Shown in pieces: positions 23,838 through 37,315 of a DNA stretch of 64,000 nt. A program made the position numbers and the translations under genes. This DNA is from Chamaecyparis obtusa (taxonomy: Eukaryota > Streptophyta > Pinopsida > Cupressales > Cupressaceae): assembly GCA_027943335.1 (NCBI GenBank), contig BSBK01002925.1, forward strand, positions 682,001-746,000, in the 5' to 3' direction. Every line of letters starts with the position of its first letter. The stretch's first letter is position 1. The notes under the pieces were generated by a model that was given only the letters and a program-made list of their open reading frames with translations, searched no databases and had not been told where the DNA came from.

Positions 23838-24999
23838 TGTTAGAAAGTAAAGATCCCCAAGATGACTGAGAGGGGGGGGGGTGAATTAGTTATCTGATAA
23901 TTTATCTAGTCAATAGCTTTAAACAATATAATCAATGTACTGATCAACCATAGAAAGATAATCATACACAATTGCACAATAACACAAGATATGTTAACTA
24001 GGGAACCTGTTGAAAAGAGTAAACCCCGGTGGGAATGATGCCCACAAAATGATGCAGTAATATGAAAGTTCCTTGTTAGAGGATGGAACTTGTTAGGAGT
24101 CTTATGAAATACATTCAGTACATATAAATCCCTGTTAGGAGATTTTGAATCCTTGTTAAAAGATTCTAACTTGGTTAAGAGTTTATGGAAGACAGAAGGA
24201 CCCACTGCCCAAACAGCTTCAAGGCAAGATCTCTGAACTCACTATCCAAAAGATCTTAGAATTATTCAATAGAATAATATGAAATATATTACCTCCTTCT
24301 CATTGTGCCAAAATTGCACTCTCTGCTACAGAAGATCAAAATTCTAGATCTTTGTACACACAAGTCTTCTTTCATCACTGAATTAGCTCTTTTCTTCACT
24401 TCATGCATATATTCACATCTCAATCCTTTTCAATACACATTAAAATAAGGAAAAAATTCCTTCTTATATAAAAAAATAAAATAATTACAAATGAGTCGGT
24501 CCACAATTACAAAATAATAAATTCTACACGCTACACACAAAATTCACATAAAACTGTCGGCTTCCAGTTACTGTAACTTTCTCCAAACATATCCTCAAAG
24601 TTTGCACTATGAAGCACATCATCATTAATGAGTCTCCAACATCCCTTTAACTGCACAAAATCATATTCCATCCCAGCTAAGAGATATCCTCTAATTTTTT
24701 AACATCGCTACACAAAAACACTGTTTAAACACTGCTTTCACCAAAATGCTCATAACTCTTACAAATGAATGAATTTCTTTTTACACTATTAACCATAGGT
24801 TAATAACACACCAAAGAACATACCATCAATTGCACAAAAGCCAATCTGCAATAAAACATGTGCGCAAAACAAAACTATACCTACTTTCCTGTTAATATCC
24901 AGAATATCACTGTGTTGACATCAATGACAATCCAAGTCATGAATGCAACAACAACTGCTATAGAATGATTGCCAAAACACTTTGCATTCATTCCTAATA
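23838..24999 (-). repeat. 5' LTR of the Copia element
   Basis: 1,162-bp partner of 18155-19314. The two copies differ by scattered substitutions and few indels. The plus-strand right end is cctaata in both copies. Confidence 0.95.
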
Positions 25000-25396
25000 G
25001 TTGTTGCACCAAAATATTGACCTGTTAATGTCTGATACAACTACTAGACTTATAAAAGACATAAGAGGTGGTTAAGCCATGTCATAAATCCTAAGGGGAG
25101 TGTTGACCATTTTTCCAATAGTTAGTACAAGGTATGCTTCCCTAGTAATGACATAAGGAAGGAGTTCACAAAATTGAGTGAGCCCATGATTGAACTCCCT
25201 CTTAAACCTCATACTCATAATTAAGTCATACCAAGGTATATGATAAGCCAGTATACATAAAGGAAATAAGTCCATAACCGAAAGCAATAGCTAATGTATA
25301 TATATCAAAATTTAGATAGGAAATAATGAGATTAATGCATGGAAATGTTAGTAATAAATAGATAAAGGATCTTACACCATGATCCAACCACTAACA
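25000..25396 (-). mobile_element. Right part of old element E (rest of its 5' LTR)
   Basis: Continues the LTR that starts at 18134 and is interrupted by the Copia element; 25000-25004 is the TSD copy. The proposed outer end, cactaaca at 25389-25396, mirrors tgttagtg at 17930-17937. Without the Copia insertion the LTR would be about 413 bp. A minus-strand frame of 71 codons lies at 25072-25287; I do not recognise it. Confidence 0.5.
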
Positions 25397-26552
25397 TATC
25401 AAAAAAATCATTTGAAGACATAGGGTTGTTGACTGTACACACGGGACAAAATATCATATACAGAGAAAAATGTTTGTTTAATTGATTGAATTGATTACAT
25501 TATAGTTTTCTTACACATCTACTTTACACCCGTCTTTCCACACACTTGGATCAAAAAAAAAAAATGTTGTGACTCTAGAATTTTAGATAAATTTTAGTCT
25601 ACATTCTGAAAATTTCTCTAAGGCTCAATTCATTGCTTCAAAAGACCTTTTGAAATCACCCTATGTTGAATACAAGTCATCAGGATCTATTCATTTTCAT
25701 GGGATGCCACTTGGGACACCTATTCCTTGCCTATCATTTAGCATATGAAACTAGTTACAACTTTGAGAGTTTAGTTCTGATGTGTTTTGGAGCTAGCCAT
25801 TTGGAGGTCATTGCCCAAATTTGTACTTTTGCATTATGTTCAATTTTTACTGAAGGACCCACTTTGAAAGTTTGTATTTAACACTGAGTTGATAGCCATG
25901 GTATAAGGAATGTTTCAGTATGTTTTAGGCATGAAAGTGTATCTCTATGCCTATTTTCAAATTCCTGAGAGTTTGTATGATCAGATTACCAAGGCCTTTT
26001 TATTTGCATTTTATTCAGTTTTACTGAATGTGGAAATGTAGAATTTGAGTGGCCTACTTTGAGGTTAGAAAAATTGGACCTAGTTTTTGATCAGGAGAAA
26101 TTGAATGTTGTTCTATATTATAGACATGTAAATGAGCTTCTCTGATTATTTCTTAATCATGACCAATGCATTTGACCACTTTGCTCAATTAGTTCCAAAT
26201 CAGATTTCTATAGTTTCACTATTTTAAAGTCAGGATGTTTTTAGGAGGTGAATTTGAAGATTATTTTTGGGTGAACAGTCTATCATCTAGGAGATTAGAA
26301 TATAACCTTATTTTATACATATGAAATAAAATCTACATCCAAGGTTTTAGACCATGGCGGTCTCATTTGATAGGTTTGCAAAGTCAGACCAAAAGGGGTT
26401 TTATCCAAATGGCTAATGCTGACAGGATCAACTTTGCAAAGTGGCCACTTTTAGAAATTGATAACTCTATGTCAGATTCTTGTTTTGAGATGAGGGTCAT
26501 TTCTTTGTACTCCTTGTATATGAATCTTCTACTAGAATTAGTGGTTCAACTT
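25397..26552. other. Unassigned AT-rich DNA left of Gypsy-B
   Basis: No gene recognised. Two stretches about 165 bp apart (about 25835 and 26003) share tttgcatt-ttcagtttttactgaa and a following gaccctactttgagg-like phrase, so it may be an old LTR or other degenerate repeat. Its right end is the Gypsy-B insertion site. Confidence 0.35.
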
Positions 26553-26557
26553 CAGCT

Positions 26558-29463
26558 TGTTGGTTCTTCAAAAGATTTTACACTCCATAAGATACCAATA
26601 TGCTTATGACTGATGTTAAGGAGTGGATAATTCAAAATGTGGGAAATCTATAAGCAACTAGACCAACTATAGGGACAAGACTTCCCTCTTCACTTTTGGC
26701 TCTACAAAACTAAGGCAAGTACACCTGATCCAATAAATTCAACTCTATTCCTTACTCAATACTAGATCTTACAATAGATAACAGTGAGAAAGTACTAAAT
26801 AACAACCTATTATTCATTGACTCTCCATCACTACGTAAAACAACTCATATAAAGTAAATAGAATGTAAAAGACTGGTATTGATTATATATTTTAGGATTA
26901 CAAGATTTTGATCATTCCCCATAAAGGAAAGATAGGAAAATACAGGCCAGTGCCTTATTCATTGGGTAAAATATCAGAAGATATAATGAATACAAAGATG
27001 TTTTGAAAACAACTGGTCTTTTAAACATAAATACAAACACCCCAACTCTTTCCTACTTATAGAGAATCCTCAAATAAATTCAGTAAACATGTATCTCAAA
27101 AAGACTTAAAGATTCATAGAATAAACTCAAAGGAGACACAAAGATTTTAGATTTTTATTAAGTATAACCTTAATCATTGTATACATCATGTTCTAAATAG
27201 TAAGCTTGCAAAATCATAGCAACAACCTATACTTGTTCTCTATTTCTTTGATAAAAATGATACAAAATGTTACAATCCCCGACTGAGGGCTACGGTTTAA
27301 GAATTTATATCTTTTCAACACCTAAACTCTCAATGCCTAGAATGATCATGGAAAATCCTTTATATACAAGGAAATGCAACAAGCTACCAATCATTCTAGG
27401 GTTTACAAAATTTCTAACCTAAAAAATTTACAACAACCCTAATGGGTTTACAATAAATACACTAATCAAATAGGTGAGATATTTCTAGATGAGCTGCCTT
27501 ACTTTATGTCTTCAATGCTATCCTTGGCTTCTTTCAACAAATCTAATTGTAATATCTCTGCTGTCAATCCTACAATAAATAACTTTCTGCATCTCAACCA
27601 CCTCGATAGCTCAAAAAGAAACTATTTTCACTTGTTTCAAGAGGCTAGCAGAGTATTTACTTTTTATACATGAGGTATGTACTGATACCTCCACCTATTA
27701 TACACCTCTTCACTTGGGAACTCAAAACTTGCAAATTCTGCATTTTTGCCAGACAACTATTCCCACCTATCCTCCAATTGACTAATCTCTCACTGAATAA
27801 AATCAAATTTAGATTTAGAAAAAATTAAAGTCTCAATAGTATGAATAAAAAACAAAGTATTCTCTAGATTCAAAATGCTAGTCATCCTAGTAGAGAAGTC
27901 ATTGTCTATACATGTGCTTGCCACTTGATCAATTCTTTAAGTTCACCATTCATCCTAAAAACCCCTAGGATCAAGTCACAACTGGGAAGTGTCAATTCCT
28001 TCTTCATCAAATTTGACTTCCTCTCAAAATCACCTAAGATTATGTCATGCTCCACTAGCTTCTTCACATTATGGTGCAATGGCTTGATCAGTGGATTAGG
28101 ATCATTTTGAGATTTAGACAACAATCTGAACAATCTCACATTTGGAGATCTCTCAATCCATTTCTTTAAAACTAGTTCAAACTCACTCTTATATTTATCA
28201 AATGAGGTGAGTAGTGTTCTTAGCCTTCTATCATGGTCAAACAAGACTATGGGATTCAAGTTTGTAGTAAACTGCATAAAAACCTTTGTTACCTTGTCTT
28301 CGTATTCTTGCTTCATGAGGCTCTTATCTTCCAAGTATTCTTCCCTTATCTTGTCCAATTTTTTCCTCTTCCTTTTGAAGTGATTGGTTTCCTCAAGAAA
28401 TTGTTGTTTTTCCCAACTAAGTCTTGCATCTAAATGTGTCTCTAGGTACGGTGATGGTGGAAACTCAATGCTAGGGCTAGATGACAAAGCCACTATAGGT
28501 TTGTCAGCTATCATTAGTTGTGGTGACCTATGATCCTGTGGTCCTGATATATGAGCAATTAATTTGTCCTTTTGGATCAACTCTATCTTGAGCTCATTGT
28601 AGGACTTGAGGATAGTTTCAAATTTGAGCCTCAACTCTTCTTTTTCTTGTGCATCTTTCTCTACCACTTTGACATTAAATTTCATAGTCTCCAAAACTAT
28701 GTTTGAAGCTTCTACACTAGAAGTCTCACCTACTCTTTGTACCAATAAATTTCCTGCATATTCTATATATAGAGCCTCTCTTTTTCCTTTGTCTTCTTGC
28801 CTCTTAAGGGACCACATTACTAAGGTAGCATGATCATCTGAAAAAGAAATTCCCCTAGCAGCTTGTCAGGCCTATTCTCTAGTAGCAAGAGTCTTTACCT
28901 TGCTCTTCCTGACTTGATCATAGACTATTGCTTCAGCAATATCCCACTCTGGCAAAATCAGCACCCCTGCAGTATGGACCATATCTCTTCCCTCCTCAAG
29001 AGTAATCTTTTCAAATTGCTTCATCATTTCTCCCTTGGTTTTAGTTTCTATCTCTATTATGTCCTTATTAGGGAGCTCTTCTATCTTCTTCTCATAGATC
29101 TCTTTGAACTGATTTATTTTCAATCTCCACAAAAATTAGAAAAATGCCCTAGTCTTAACAAATTTGTCATCAACAACAAAAGAGTCACTAGCATATTTTA
29201 AAATAGCGTGAATTTTTTTATAGTCAAATTCAACAATATTAAGGTCCATTGCAACCTCCTTAGGTGCCTCTGACATTCCTTCTTGCAACTCATCATTGGA
29301 AACAAAAATGTTTCCTTCATTCCTCATCTATACCAACAATTTTGCTACCCCATGTTCATCTAAATGCAAGGGGGACTGAGAAGGAGAGTATACATTTTGT
29401 TCTGACCCTAATCCCTCTTGTCTTTGCCTTTTTTGAGAAGGTCCTTGCATTATTTGATCATTC
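26558..29463 (-). repeat. 3' LTR of Gypsy-B, segment 1
   Basis: Matches 55231-58136 of the 5' LTR. It starts tgttggttcttc as the 5' LTR does and ends at the Gypsy-A target bases cattc (29459-29463). Confidence 0.93.
27906..29463 (-). pseudogene. LTR-borne ORF of Gypsy-B, 3' LTR copy, C-terminal half
   Basis: Same frame as 41140-42797 once the 11,676-bp insertion is removed. It includes a 303-codon uninterrupted part (28817-27906) with heptad-like, charged helical sequence (for example KFNVKVVEKDAQEKEELR) that suggests a coiled coil, then RSPNVRLFRLLSKSQNDPN and a conserved end region. An indel near 27915 breaks the frame relative to the other LTR copy. I do not recognise the family and name no function. 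Protein-like sequence seems to continue weakly to about 27480. Confidence 0.75.
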
Positions 29464-32015
29464 TATTAGCACGTGTAGAAAATTCCATGGTTCTACCCTT
29501 TTTATTTTGGTCTTTGCAGTATTTTCTAGGTCTCTGGCATAGAACCCTTGTTAAAATTCAAAAATATAGCCGTTGGACTTTTAAAAAATTCAAAATACCC
29601 TGGCCCTATTCTAATTTCATGTAACTTTATTCAAGTGACTTAAAACCTTTAATCTTCATATGCCTTATTTAAAAGGACTTCTTTACATGTCGTACGGATA
29701 GGTTTCATGTGTCGGCAGGTCCCCTTAAAATATTTCCTAAGTCACCGGTTAATCTTTCCTAAGTTCCCAGTGCCTAGTGATTTTAATTTTTCCTAAGTCA
29801 GTGCCTTAATTTTTCTTAAGTCTCTAGCTTTATTTTTCTTCTGAGCCTAGCTCTCTGACACCATTTTCATCTAACAGTGGGTGTATCTTCGCAAGTAATG
29901 TGTTAGAGGCTTCAGATCTTAAGACTATTTTTGATCTCATTGGGTGACGTTGCCTTTCCTTTTAAGTGGGTCTACATGCTAGGTGTCCCATGTCAGCATT
30001 TTCTTATTGGTCCATGGGTAAACAAATCAACATGTGTCAGTGGGACCTGATTTTTAGATGGGTCAGAGGGTCCTGACATCTGTAATCCATCCAACGATAG
30101 GCGTAAGCTCTCATGGAATTTGTTAGACCTATGAGATCTTATGCCAGCTGTTGATCTCATTTGTCTCAAACATATCTTTGGTGATGGTCCCAGTGTCAGG
30201 TGGAGCTGATTCAGAGTGTTTTGATTGGTCTACATGTTGTTGACTATATTGTGTCAGTGGGGCCAGTTTTCTTTCAAGAAGGGTAAGATTCTTAATCGAC
30301 AGATGGCATATGTTCTGATAGAATCTCAGAGGTCTATGTGAAGATGAGATAGCCATTGATCTTCCAGAAGGCTAGCCCAATTAGTTTCTCAGTTTTCTGG
30401 CAGTCTGGATAAAATTGTTTAGCGCTTCTGATAAGTTTCAATGGTTTCACTCATTTGTGAGAAGATTTGGCAGTGTTCTAAAGAGTCTGGTGATTTGGTG
30501 AAGGAGGGTCACATAATCACTAAATTTTTTAGTGGTAATGTAAAGTATTTTGTGAACTAGTGGAAACCTTTAGTCACCAGTTCACCAAATGTGATTGAGG
30601 TTCTATTAAATGATAAATCACTAAGCCTATGAAAAGGAAGGATCTGATGGTTGGGACTTCAAGCTAATCTAAGATTGAATTGTGATCCCCAATTTGTTGC
30701 TGGTGTTATGAAACTAACCGTTGAAATTCAAATTCAAATTTGTAGAGGGTTTGTAGTGATAGAAGGTACCAAAATTTATGGTTTTAGCAATGATTTTTGA
30801 TTGGTTTGGTGGTTCCAGTGGTTGCAGTGTGATTCAGGGGCTCTATGGTTGATTATTGTGTTGTTTTTGTACCTGGAGGAGTGTGGTTTTGTTCTTGAGA
30901 TGTATTTTTAGGTGGTTGATTAGACTCCTTTCATAGCAATTCATTGGTGTACTATGCTAATCTTGCAAATTTTCATGATTGTAGATCTATTTGAGATTTA
31001 TTTTCTCTGAGTTGCCTATGTTTCTTCCCCTGCAGTAATTTCTGATGTAGTTTTTGGTTGGTTGAGTTGTTGAAGCCCTAACCCTAGTCATCTAAAGCTT
31101 GATGCATCCTTTTTGAGGATTCCAAGGTGACTAGGGGTATAAGAAGTAAGATGTTTTATTTTGAAAGGGTTCTGATCTTGATTAGTTCCAGGGAGTTGTA
31201 GCAGGCGGTATCATATTGTATTAGATTGAATAGAATTTCCTTGTAGTCTTTTGTAGGTTATCAAAGTGGTTTTCTCTCTTCTCTACTTTGAACATATACA
31301 TGATTCATTATACTTAATACAATTATTTCAAGCTTTCAAGTCTCTCCTTCATGTCAATCTTGTGAATTATAGATTTTCTAATCTATTGCATAGTATTGCC
31401 TTTGTATATGTTCTAGTCTTCAGTTCTTGATCTAGGATCAAGTGAAATATACTTTAGATAAGACATAGATTCACTTTGATTTTTCTGTAGAAGGATGTTA
31501 TAAGTAGTGGATGGGCTGGAATGTTTGTATTTATGGCTATGAGTCTTAGATAGTAGTTGGTTCATGTTCAATGTCTGTAGTTGAGATTTTCCCAATGGAT
31601 AATGGCACTGATCAGGGATTAGTATATTCAGTTGAGTTCAATGCTTGATTGGCTCTTGTTTAATTCTTTCCATCTTCATATATCAACACCTTTTCAAGTT
31701 TTAATTGTATTTGGTTGATAGTAGTAACACCCTAAAGTAATGGAGAGTCAATGAATGTGAGGTTAGCATTTAGCACTTTCTTACTATTCAATCTATTGTT
31801 TGGACCCAGTCTTTGGTGTGTGAAGTATAGTTTTCACTAGGTTAGGTGCACCCACCTTGGTTTTGTAGAGCCAGAAGTGAAGAGGGTAGTCTTGTCCCTA
31901 TAGTTGGTCCAGTTACCCTAAGATCCTTATACATTTTGGAACTGACCAATCCTAAAATCAACCTGAGGGTATATTGGTAGCCTAAGAGCATAAGCATCCA
32001 TTTTGAACACCAACA
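29464..32015 (+). repeat. 5' LTR of Gypsy-A
   Basis: 2,552 bp from tattagcacgtg to accaaca. It contains three degenerate internal repeats with a gatctta...gttgatctcatt phrase at about 29920, 30140 and 30330. The 31838-31919 segment matches the LTR ends of Gypsy-B and Gypsy-C. No ORF comparable to that of LTR-B is present. Confidence 0.93.
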
Positions 32016-32018
32016 AGA

Positions 32019-32036
32019 TGGAGACTCTACTAGGGA
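32019..32036 (+). promoter_or_regulatory. Primer binding site of Gypsy-A
   Basis: Reads TGGAGACTCTACTAGGGA, three bases after the LTR end. It is the same type as in Gypsy-B and Gypsy-C, with changes from the TGGCGACTCTGCTGGGGA form that look like decay. Confidence 0.8.
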
Positions 32037-35000
32037 AGTGTTACACAAGTTTATAGTAACCAGTAGGTCATCATTGAAAAAAAGGGTTATCTTGTCCCTT
32101 GTCTTATAGTCTCATTTGGATATTTGTTAAGTGGTATTGTAAGATTCCCAATATACTTGGGTGGTGACTCAAACATCTCTGCAGAAGTGCTAGTCAGTAG
32201 ATTTTTATCAAATGAGTTATAGAGGTACTAGGTCCTGGAGGAATGAACATCCTAAAAACATAATGGAATAAGGTATTCCAAGCACTTCCAAGCCTAGTCA
32301 GACAAGGGGAGGAAAGAAGAAAGGAAATATTTCTCATACTTGGAGAAATAAAAAGGATACAAGACAAGAAACTCAAACCAAGCCTAGTCAAGAAGAAAAT
32401 ATTTTAGAACATGAAGAGGCTATTGATTTCAGATTGAACCAGTATGAGGATGAATTTCAAGTGGGAGATGATGAGTTTGAGACTACTCTCCCTGAATCAA
32501 AAGAGATCTTTGAGGAGGTTTATGAATTGGAAAGAAGAGTCCAAGAACAAGTTTCTATCAGGAAACAAAGAGAAAAGGACAAAGAGGATAGAGTAAGACA
32601 AGCAATGATAAGAGCTAATGAGCTAAAGAGGCAGTTGTTATATTTGGGTGCAATTAATTTTGTCCCAGAGCCTGAAAGAGCAGAGGAACAACCTATTGTG
32701 TATAAAAAACATGAGATAACTAGGCCTAGGGATAAGGGAAAACAAAAAACTATTGGAGTGTAGATTAGTGAATAGATTCATGTGGAAAACCCATTAGATC
32801 AAGGGTTGAGATTAGATGCAGACCTTGAGAGGGCTAGAAAAGAGAAAGAAATGTGGGCTAAAGAACTAGAGAAGGTAGAATTGGAGGCTACTGTTGCAAA
32901 AATGAGGAAGAAGATTCATTTTCTCAAGCATACCTCAGGACCTTCAAAGGTTGTTGCTTCTTTCTTATGGCAAGGTGGAAATCATGGTAACCTTGTAGCT
33001 CAAACAAATGGTATTCTAGATGCTGCTAAAATTCCTGATGGTTCAAACACAAGGACATCTATATCTCAAGGAATGGATCTGCCACATGGAGTTCCTGTTC
33101 ATGAAAGGTACAAACAACCTTTTTTTTTTGGTATTCTTGGTTATCCTAGTGTTATTCCTAATGAAATTAGAAAGAAACTCCCTAAGTTTACTAGAAACAA
33201 TGTCATTACATATGAAGAACATCTAAAAATTTTTATGGATGTAATAGATGATTATAATGTTGAGCCTGATGATGTTGTAATGAAGTTATTTGTATAATCT
33301 CTAACTGAGGATGCTAGGGATTGGTTTAGAGGATTGCCCCATGCTAGTATAGGATCTTGGAATGAATTTAAGAATTGTTTCAAAGAGCATTATGGAGATA
33401 AAACAAATGAGGGTTTTATTTTGAATGAATTCAATAACATAAAATAAAATCAGAATGAAGAGGTCCTTGAATTTAATATAAGGTTCCAAAAGGCTATGCA
33501 TAGGCTACTACAAGTTATTAGATTAGATGATAGGGTGTGTCTTGTGACATACTTAAATGCTTTTGATGCAAAGATGGGTTACCTCTTAAGGGATAAGAAC
33601 CCTATAAATCTTTGGGAGGCTTACAAGTTGGCTATCAACATAGAAAGTAATAGAAGAATATCAAGAAAATTAGGGAGAAGAGATGATTATAGGCCTCAAG
33701 TGCAAAATAAGAAAGAAATGGGAAGGTCTTCTAATTTTAAGCCTAAGGAGGAGGAAAATCTAAAGAAGATTCTAAGTACTTTAGAGAGTCTAAAGCCTGA
33801 TGAAAAAAGAAACAATAAGGTTGCAACAAATGACAGACAAGCTTCAAGTAATTTTAGTAGGCAACCAAGAATGCAGAATTACCCATACAATACTTAGTGG
33901 AAGGATGTCAAGCCCATTTTTCCAGTTAAAAGGGATAGGCCTGATGATAGGATTCCTGATCCTTTGCAAATAAATTCAGTTAACTTGAATAATGAAATCC
34001 CATGGTGTACTATTTGTTAGTCTCCTCATATTTGAGAGCATTGTGTTATTGCTTTGAATTTACCTAATAACTAAGAACATGATGAGTACTATGATAGGAG
34101 TGGTTGTGGAATGACTTCTTCACATGCATGGGATGAGGTTGACTCTACTATTGATGGTGAGGAAGAATTTGATGATGTTGGATGTGGTGCAGTGAAGTGT
34201 GAGGAACATGTTTCCTTAAGGAGACCCTTTGATGAGGAAATTGCACAAATCACTGTAGACATGGTCACTCAAGCTAGGAGTAATTAGAATTTGAGAAGAA
34301 GGACAGTTGGAGGAACAAGTGGTAAACCAGGTAGCATGTTTATCAAGAATTCTAAAAGGAATGCACAACAACATGAGGAAAAGGAAAAGGGTGCTGGTGT
34401 TGTCAATCAGGTTAAAATAAAAAAGAAGGATGGGCCTACTGCAATACCTAAGGGTAAAGTGAGGACATCAAAAGTAGCTATCCCCATACCTCAAAAGGAA
34501 GATGAATTTGTACAAAAGAGTAACTCTGACTTGATTGTCCAAAAAGAGGAGAAGGGTATCTCTAAGATTAAGGAAGATATGGGCAACCATTCTTATGTTC
34601 CCATTGATATGACTAAATTGCTTTCACAAATAACTATCAAGGTTCCATTGTTAGAGATGATTACAATAGAAGAGCACAAGGTCAAGGCCTTGGATTGGGT
34701 AAAGGTCCAAGAAATGAATAGAGGTGACAAAAATGTGGCTACTTTAGATGACACAACTGATAGTAAAAATGAAGAAATTATCTTTGAGATTCCTCAAAGG
34801 TATTTGGATGCAAACATTGTAAATACTGCATCTGGGATAGTTGATCCTTTTTTCTTGTCCCTTATGATAAATGAAAAATTATTGAAGAATTGCATGATTG
34901 ATTCTGGAGCATCAAACACTATCATGCATGTAGAGATCATGAAGTCACTGGGACTAAAGGTTGATACACCTCATGGAAGATGCCAAGATATGGACTCAAG

Positions 35001-35379
35001 AGAGGTGCCAGTTATTGGTACCATTAAGGCTTTGCCTTATAAATTAGCTACATTTCCTGACAAATAATTAACTATGAGTGTTCTTGTAGTTGACATTCCC
35101 CCTCGATATGGAATGTTGTTATCTAGAAAGTGGAGTGCCTCCATGGGAGGAAGTATTCAATGTGACTTGTCCTTTGCCACTTTTAGCATTGAAGATGAAA
35201 GTGTGAAAGTTTCAAGGGAAGCTAGAACTCCACATATGATTGAGGAGGATGAAGAGGACAATATGAATTGTTTTGTGGACACTGACATTGGTTCTTTCCA
35301 AGTTCAGGAGAGAGAGATGCAAGAGAAGGTCAAGCCTATCTTTTTGGCTAATGATAAGAGTAACATGGTAGAAGGTAAT

Positions 35380-35760
35380 GTATTATGGACCCTGTATTTT
35401 GATGGAACAAGTTCAAAGGAAGGTGCTGGAGCAAGAGTGCTATTGATATCCCCAAGTGGTAAGACTTTTAAGTTTTCTTTCACTCTCTTGTTCCCTTGCG
35501 CAAATAATGTTGCTAAATATGAGGCCCTGATGATTGGTTTGAGACAAGAATCAAAACATGGGATCAAACATCTTAGGGTGATTGGTGACTCTGAGTTAAT
35601 ATTTTCTCAGATTAGATCAAAGAATGCATCAAAGAATCAAAGGCTAAAACAATATAGAAATGTTGTTTGGGATGAAATTGAAGGTTTCAGTGCCTTTGGT
35701 ATTGATTGGGTAGATAGAAGCCAAAATGGGATGGTTGACTTACTAGCAAACATAGCATTA
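35380..35760 (+). other. Archaeal-type RNase H domain placed before RT (Gypsy-A)
   Basis: Within the polyprotein, directly after the protease region. The four acidic positions are visible: YFDG (Asp 35401), KYEAL (Glu 35521), GDSEL (Asp 35587) and GMVDLLAN (Asp 35737). In the Tat elements I know best (Ogre, Retand) this second RNase H stands after the Gypsy RNase H, before integrase. The same early position is seen in Gypsy-B at about 51300-51560. Confidence 0.82.
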
Positions 35761-37170
35761 AGGCCAGAGGATATTACCTTTGCAAGGATATCCAGGATTG
35801 AGTGCAAGTCTCAGCCTTTTATCCTAGACAATGTTGAGAATTGGTAGGTATTTTTTGATGATCGAGATATACTAAGGTTTTTGCAATGTGAATCTCATTT
35901 TGATGGTCAGGAGAAGGATTTCAGCACTTTTTTTGACATCAAAAATGGAAAAGAGAATGTTCGTGGGAAGGAAGTTTTGCAATTAAAATCAAATAGGATC
36001 CCAAGGGGACTGGTTTCTCTTGAGAGGGCATTTGATGATAAAGAAAGGACTTGTTTTCCTAAATTTGTTGATAAGATAAATGATTTGGAGGAAATAAATT
36101 TAGGAATAGGTCAAATGCCCAAAAATGTTTACATAGGTAAATGTTTATCCCAAAGGACTAGGAATAATCTGATTGATCTTCTCAAAAGATTTATACATGT
36201 CTTTGCATGGTCTTATGATTATTTGAAAGCCTATAGAGAAGATTTATTCTAGCATGAAATACCATTGAAGGAAGGCACTAAACCTTTTAGGCAGAAATTA
36301 AGGCCAATGAACCCTACTTTGGCACCAAAAATGCAAGATGAACTTAAAAGGATGATGGATACTAGCATTATTAAGCCTATTAGATATTCTACTTGGGTGT
36401 CAAATTTGGTTCTGGTCAGGAAGAAGAATGGTGACATTAGGTTATGTGTTGATTTTAGGAATTTGAATGTCAATTCTTTGAAGGACAATTATGGTTTGCC
36501 TAATATGGAAAATATGCTGCAGAGGGTTACTGGATTAGAGTTAATGTCCATGATGGATGGTTTCTCTGGATATAATCAGGTCATGGTCAAGGAATCAAAA
36601 CAATTTAAGACTGCATTCACTACCCCTTGGGGAACATATGTTTATGTTAGAATGCCTTTTGGTTTGATAAATGCAGGAGCTACTTTTTAGAGAGCTATGG
36701 ATGTAGCCTTTGCAGACTTTATAAACAAATTTCTAGTGTATCAGGATGATCTCACAACATATTTAGATAAGAAAAGTCAACATTGTGAACATCTTGAGAA
36801 AAATTTTATTAGGGCCTTGGAGTATGGGATCTCTTTGAATCCAAAGAAGTGTTCTTTTGGTGTTGTGGAAGGAAAACTCTTAGGACATATTGTGTCCAAG
36901 GATGGAGTGAGAATTGACCCTGAAAGGGTTATTGCTATCGATAAACTTTCACCACCTAGAAATGTTAAAGGAATACAGTCTTTCTTTGGGCAGGTAAATT
37001 TCCTAAGGAGATTTGTTACAAATTTTGCAAAAATCAGTATCCCTATCTCTAGGATGTTGAAAAAGGAGGCAAAGATTGAGTGGAATGAAGAAGTAGATGA
37101 ATCTTTTAGAAGTATCAAAAGGGCCATCAAGGATGCTCTAGTTTTAAGGACACCTGATTATGGTAAGCCC

Positions 37171-37315
37171 ATGCAGATATTTTCTTTTGCTTCTTATCAT
37201 ACGGTTGCAATAGTTTTATTACAAAAGAATTCAGATGGATATGAACAACCCATATCATTTTTTAGTAAATCCTTACAAGTAGCAGAAGTGAAATATGATA
37301 TTACTAAGAAATAGG
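37171..37315 (+). other. Gypsy RNase H with first catalytic Asp replaced by Phe
   Basis: The motif usually reading (T/S)DAS reads SFAS here, with Phe encoded at 37186-37188. The related element Gypsy-B has SFAF at the same place, so the change is ancestral and not decay. Loss of this RNase H is known in Tat elements that carry the archaeal-type domain. Confidence 0.75.

Larger units (their letters stand above)
18155..24999 (-). mobile_element. Complete Ty1/Copia retrotransposon
   Basis: 6,845 bp with LTRs of 1,160 and 1,162 bp, primer site, polypurine tract, and a perfect TSD gttgt at 18150-18154 and 25000-25004. The coding order gag, protease, integrase, reverse transcriptase, RNase H is that of Ty1/Copia. 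It inserted into the LTR of element E. The sense-strand LTR runs TATTAG...CTAACA, so the 5' end is TA rather than TG in both copies. Confidence 0.95.
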
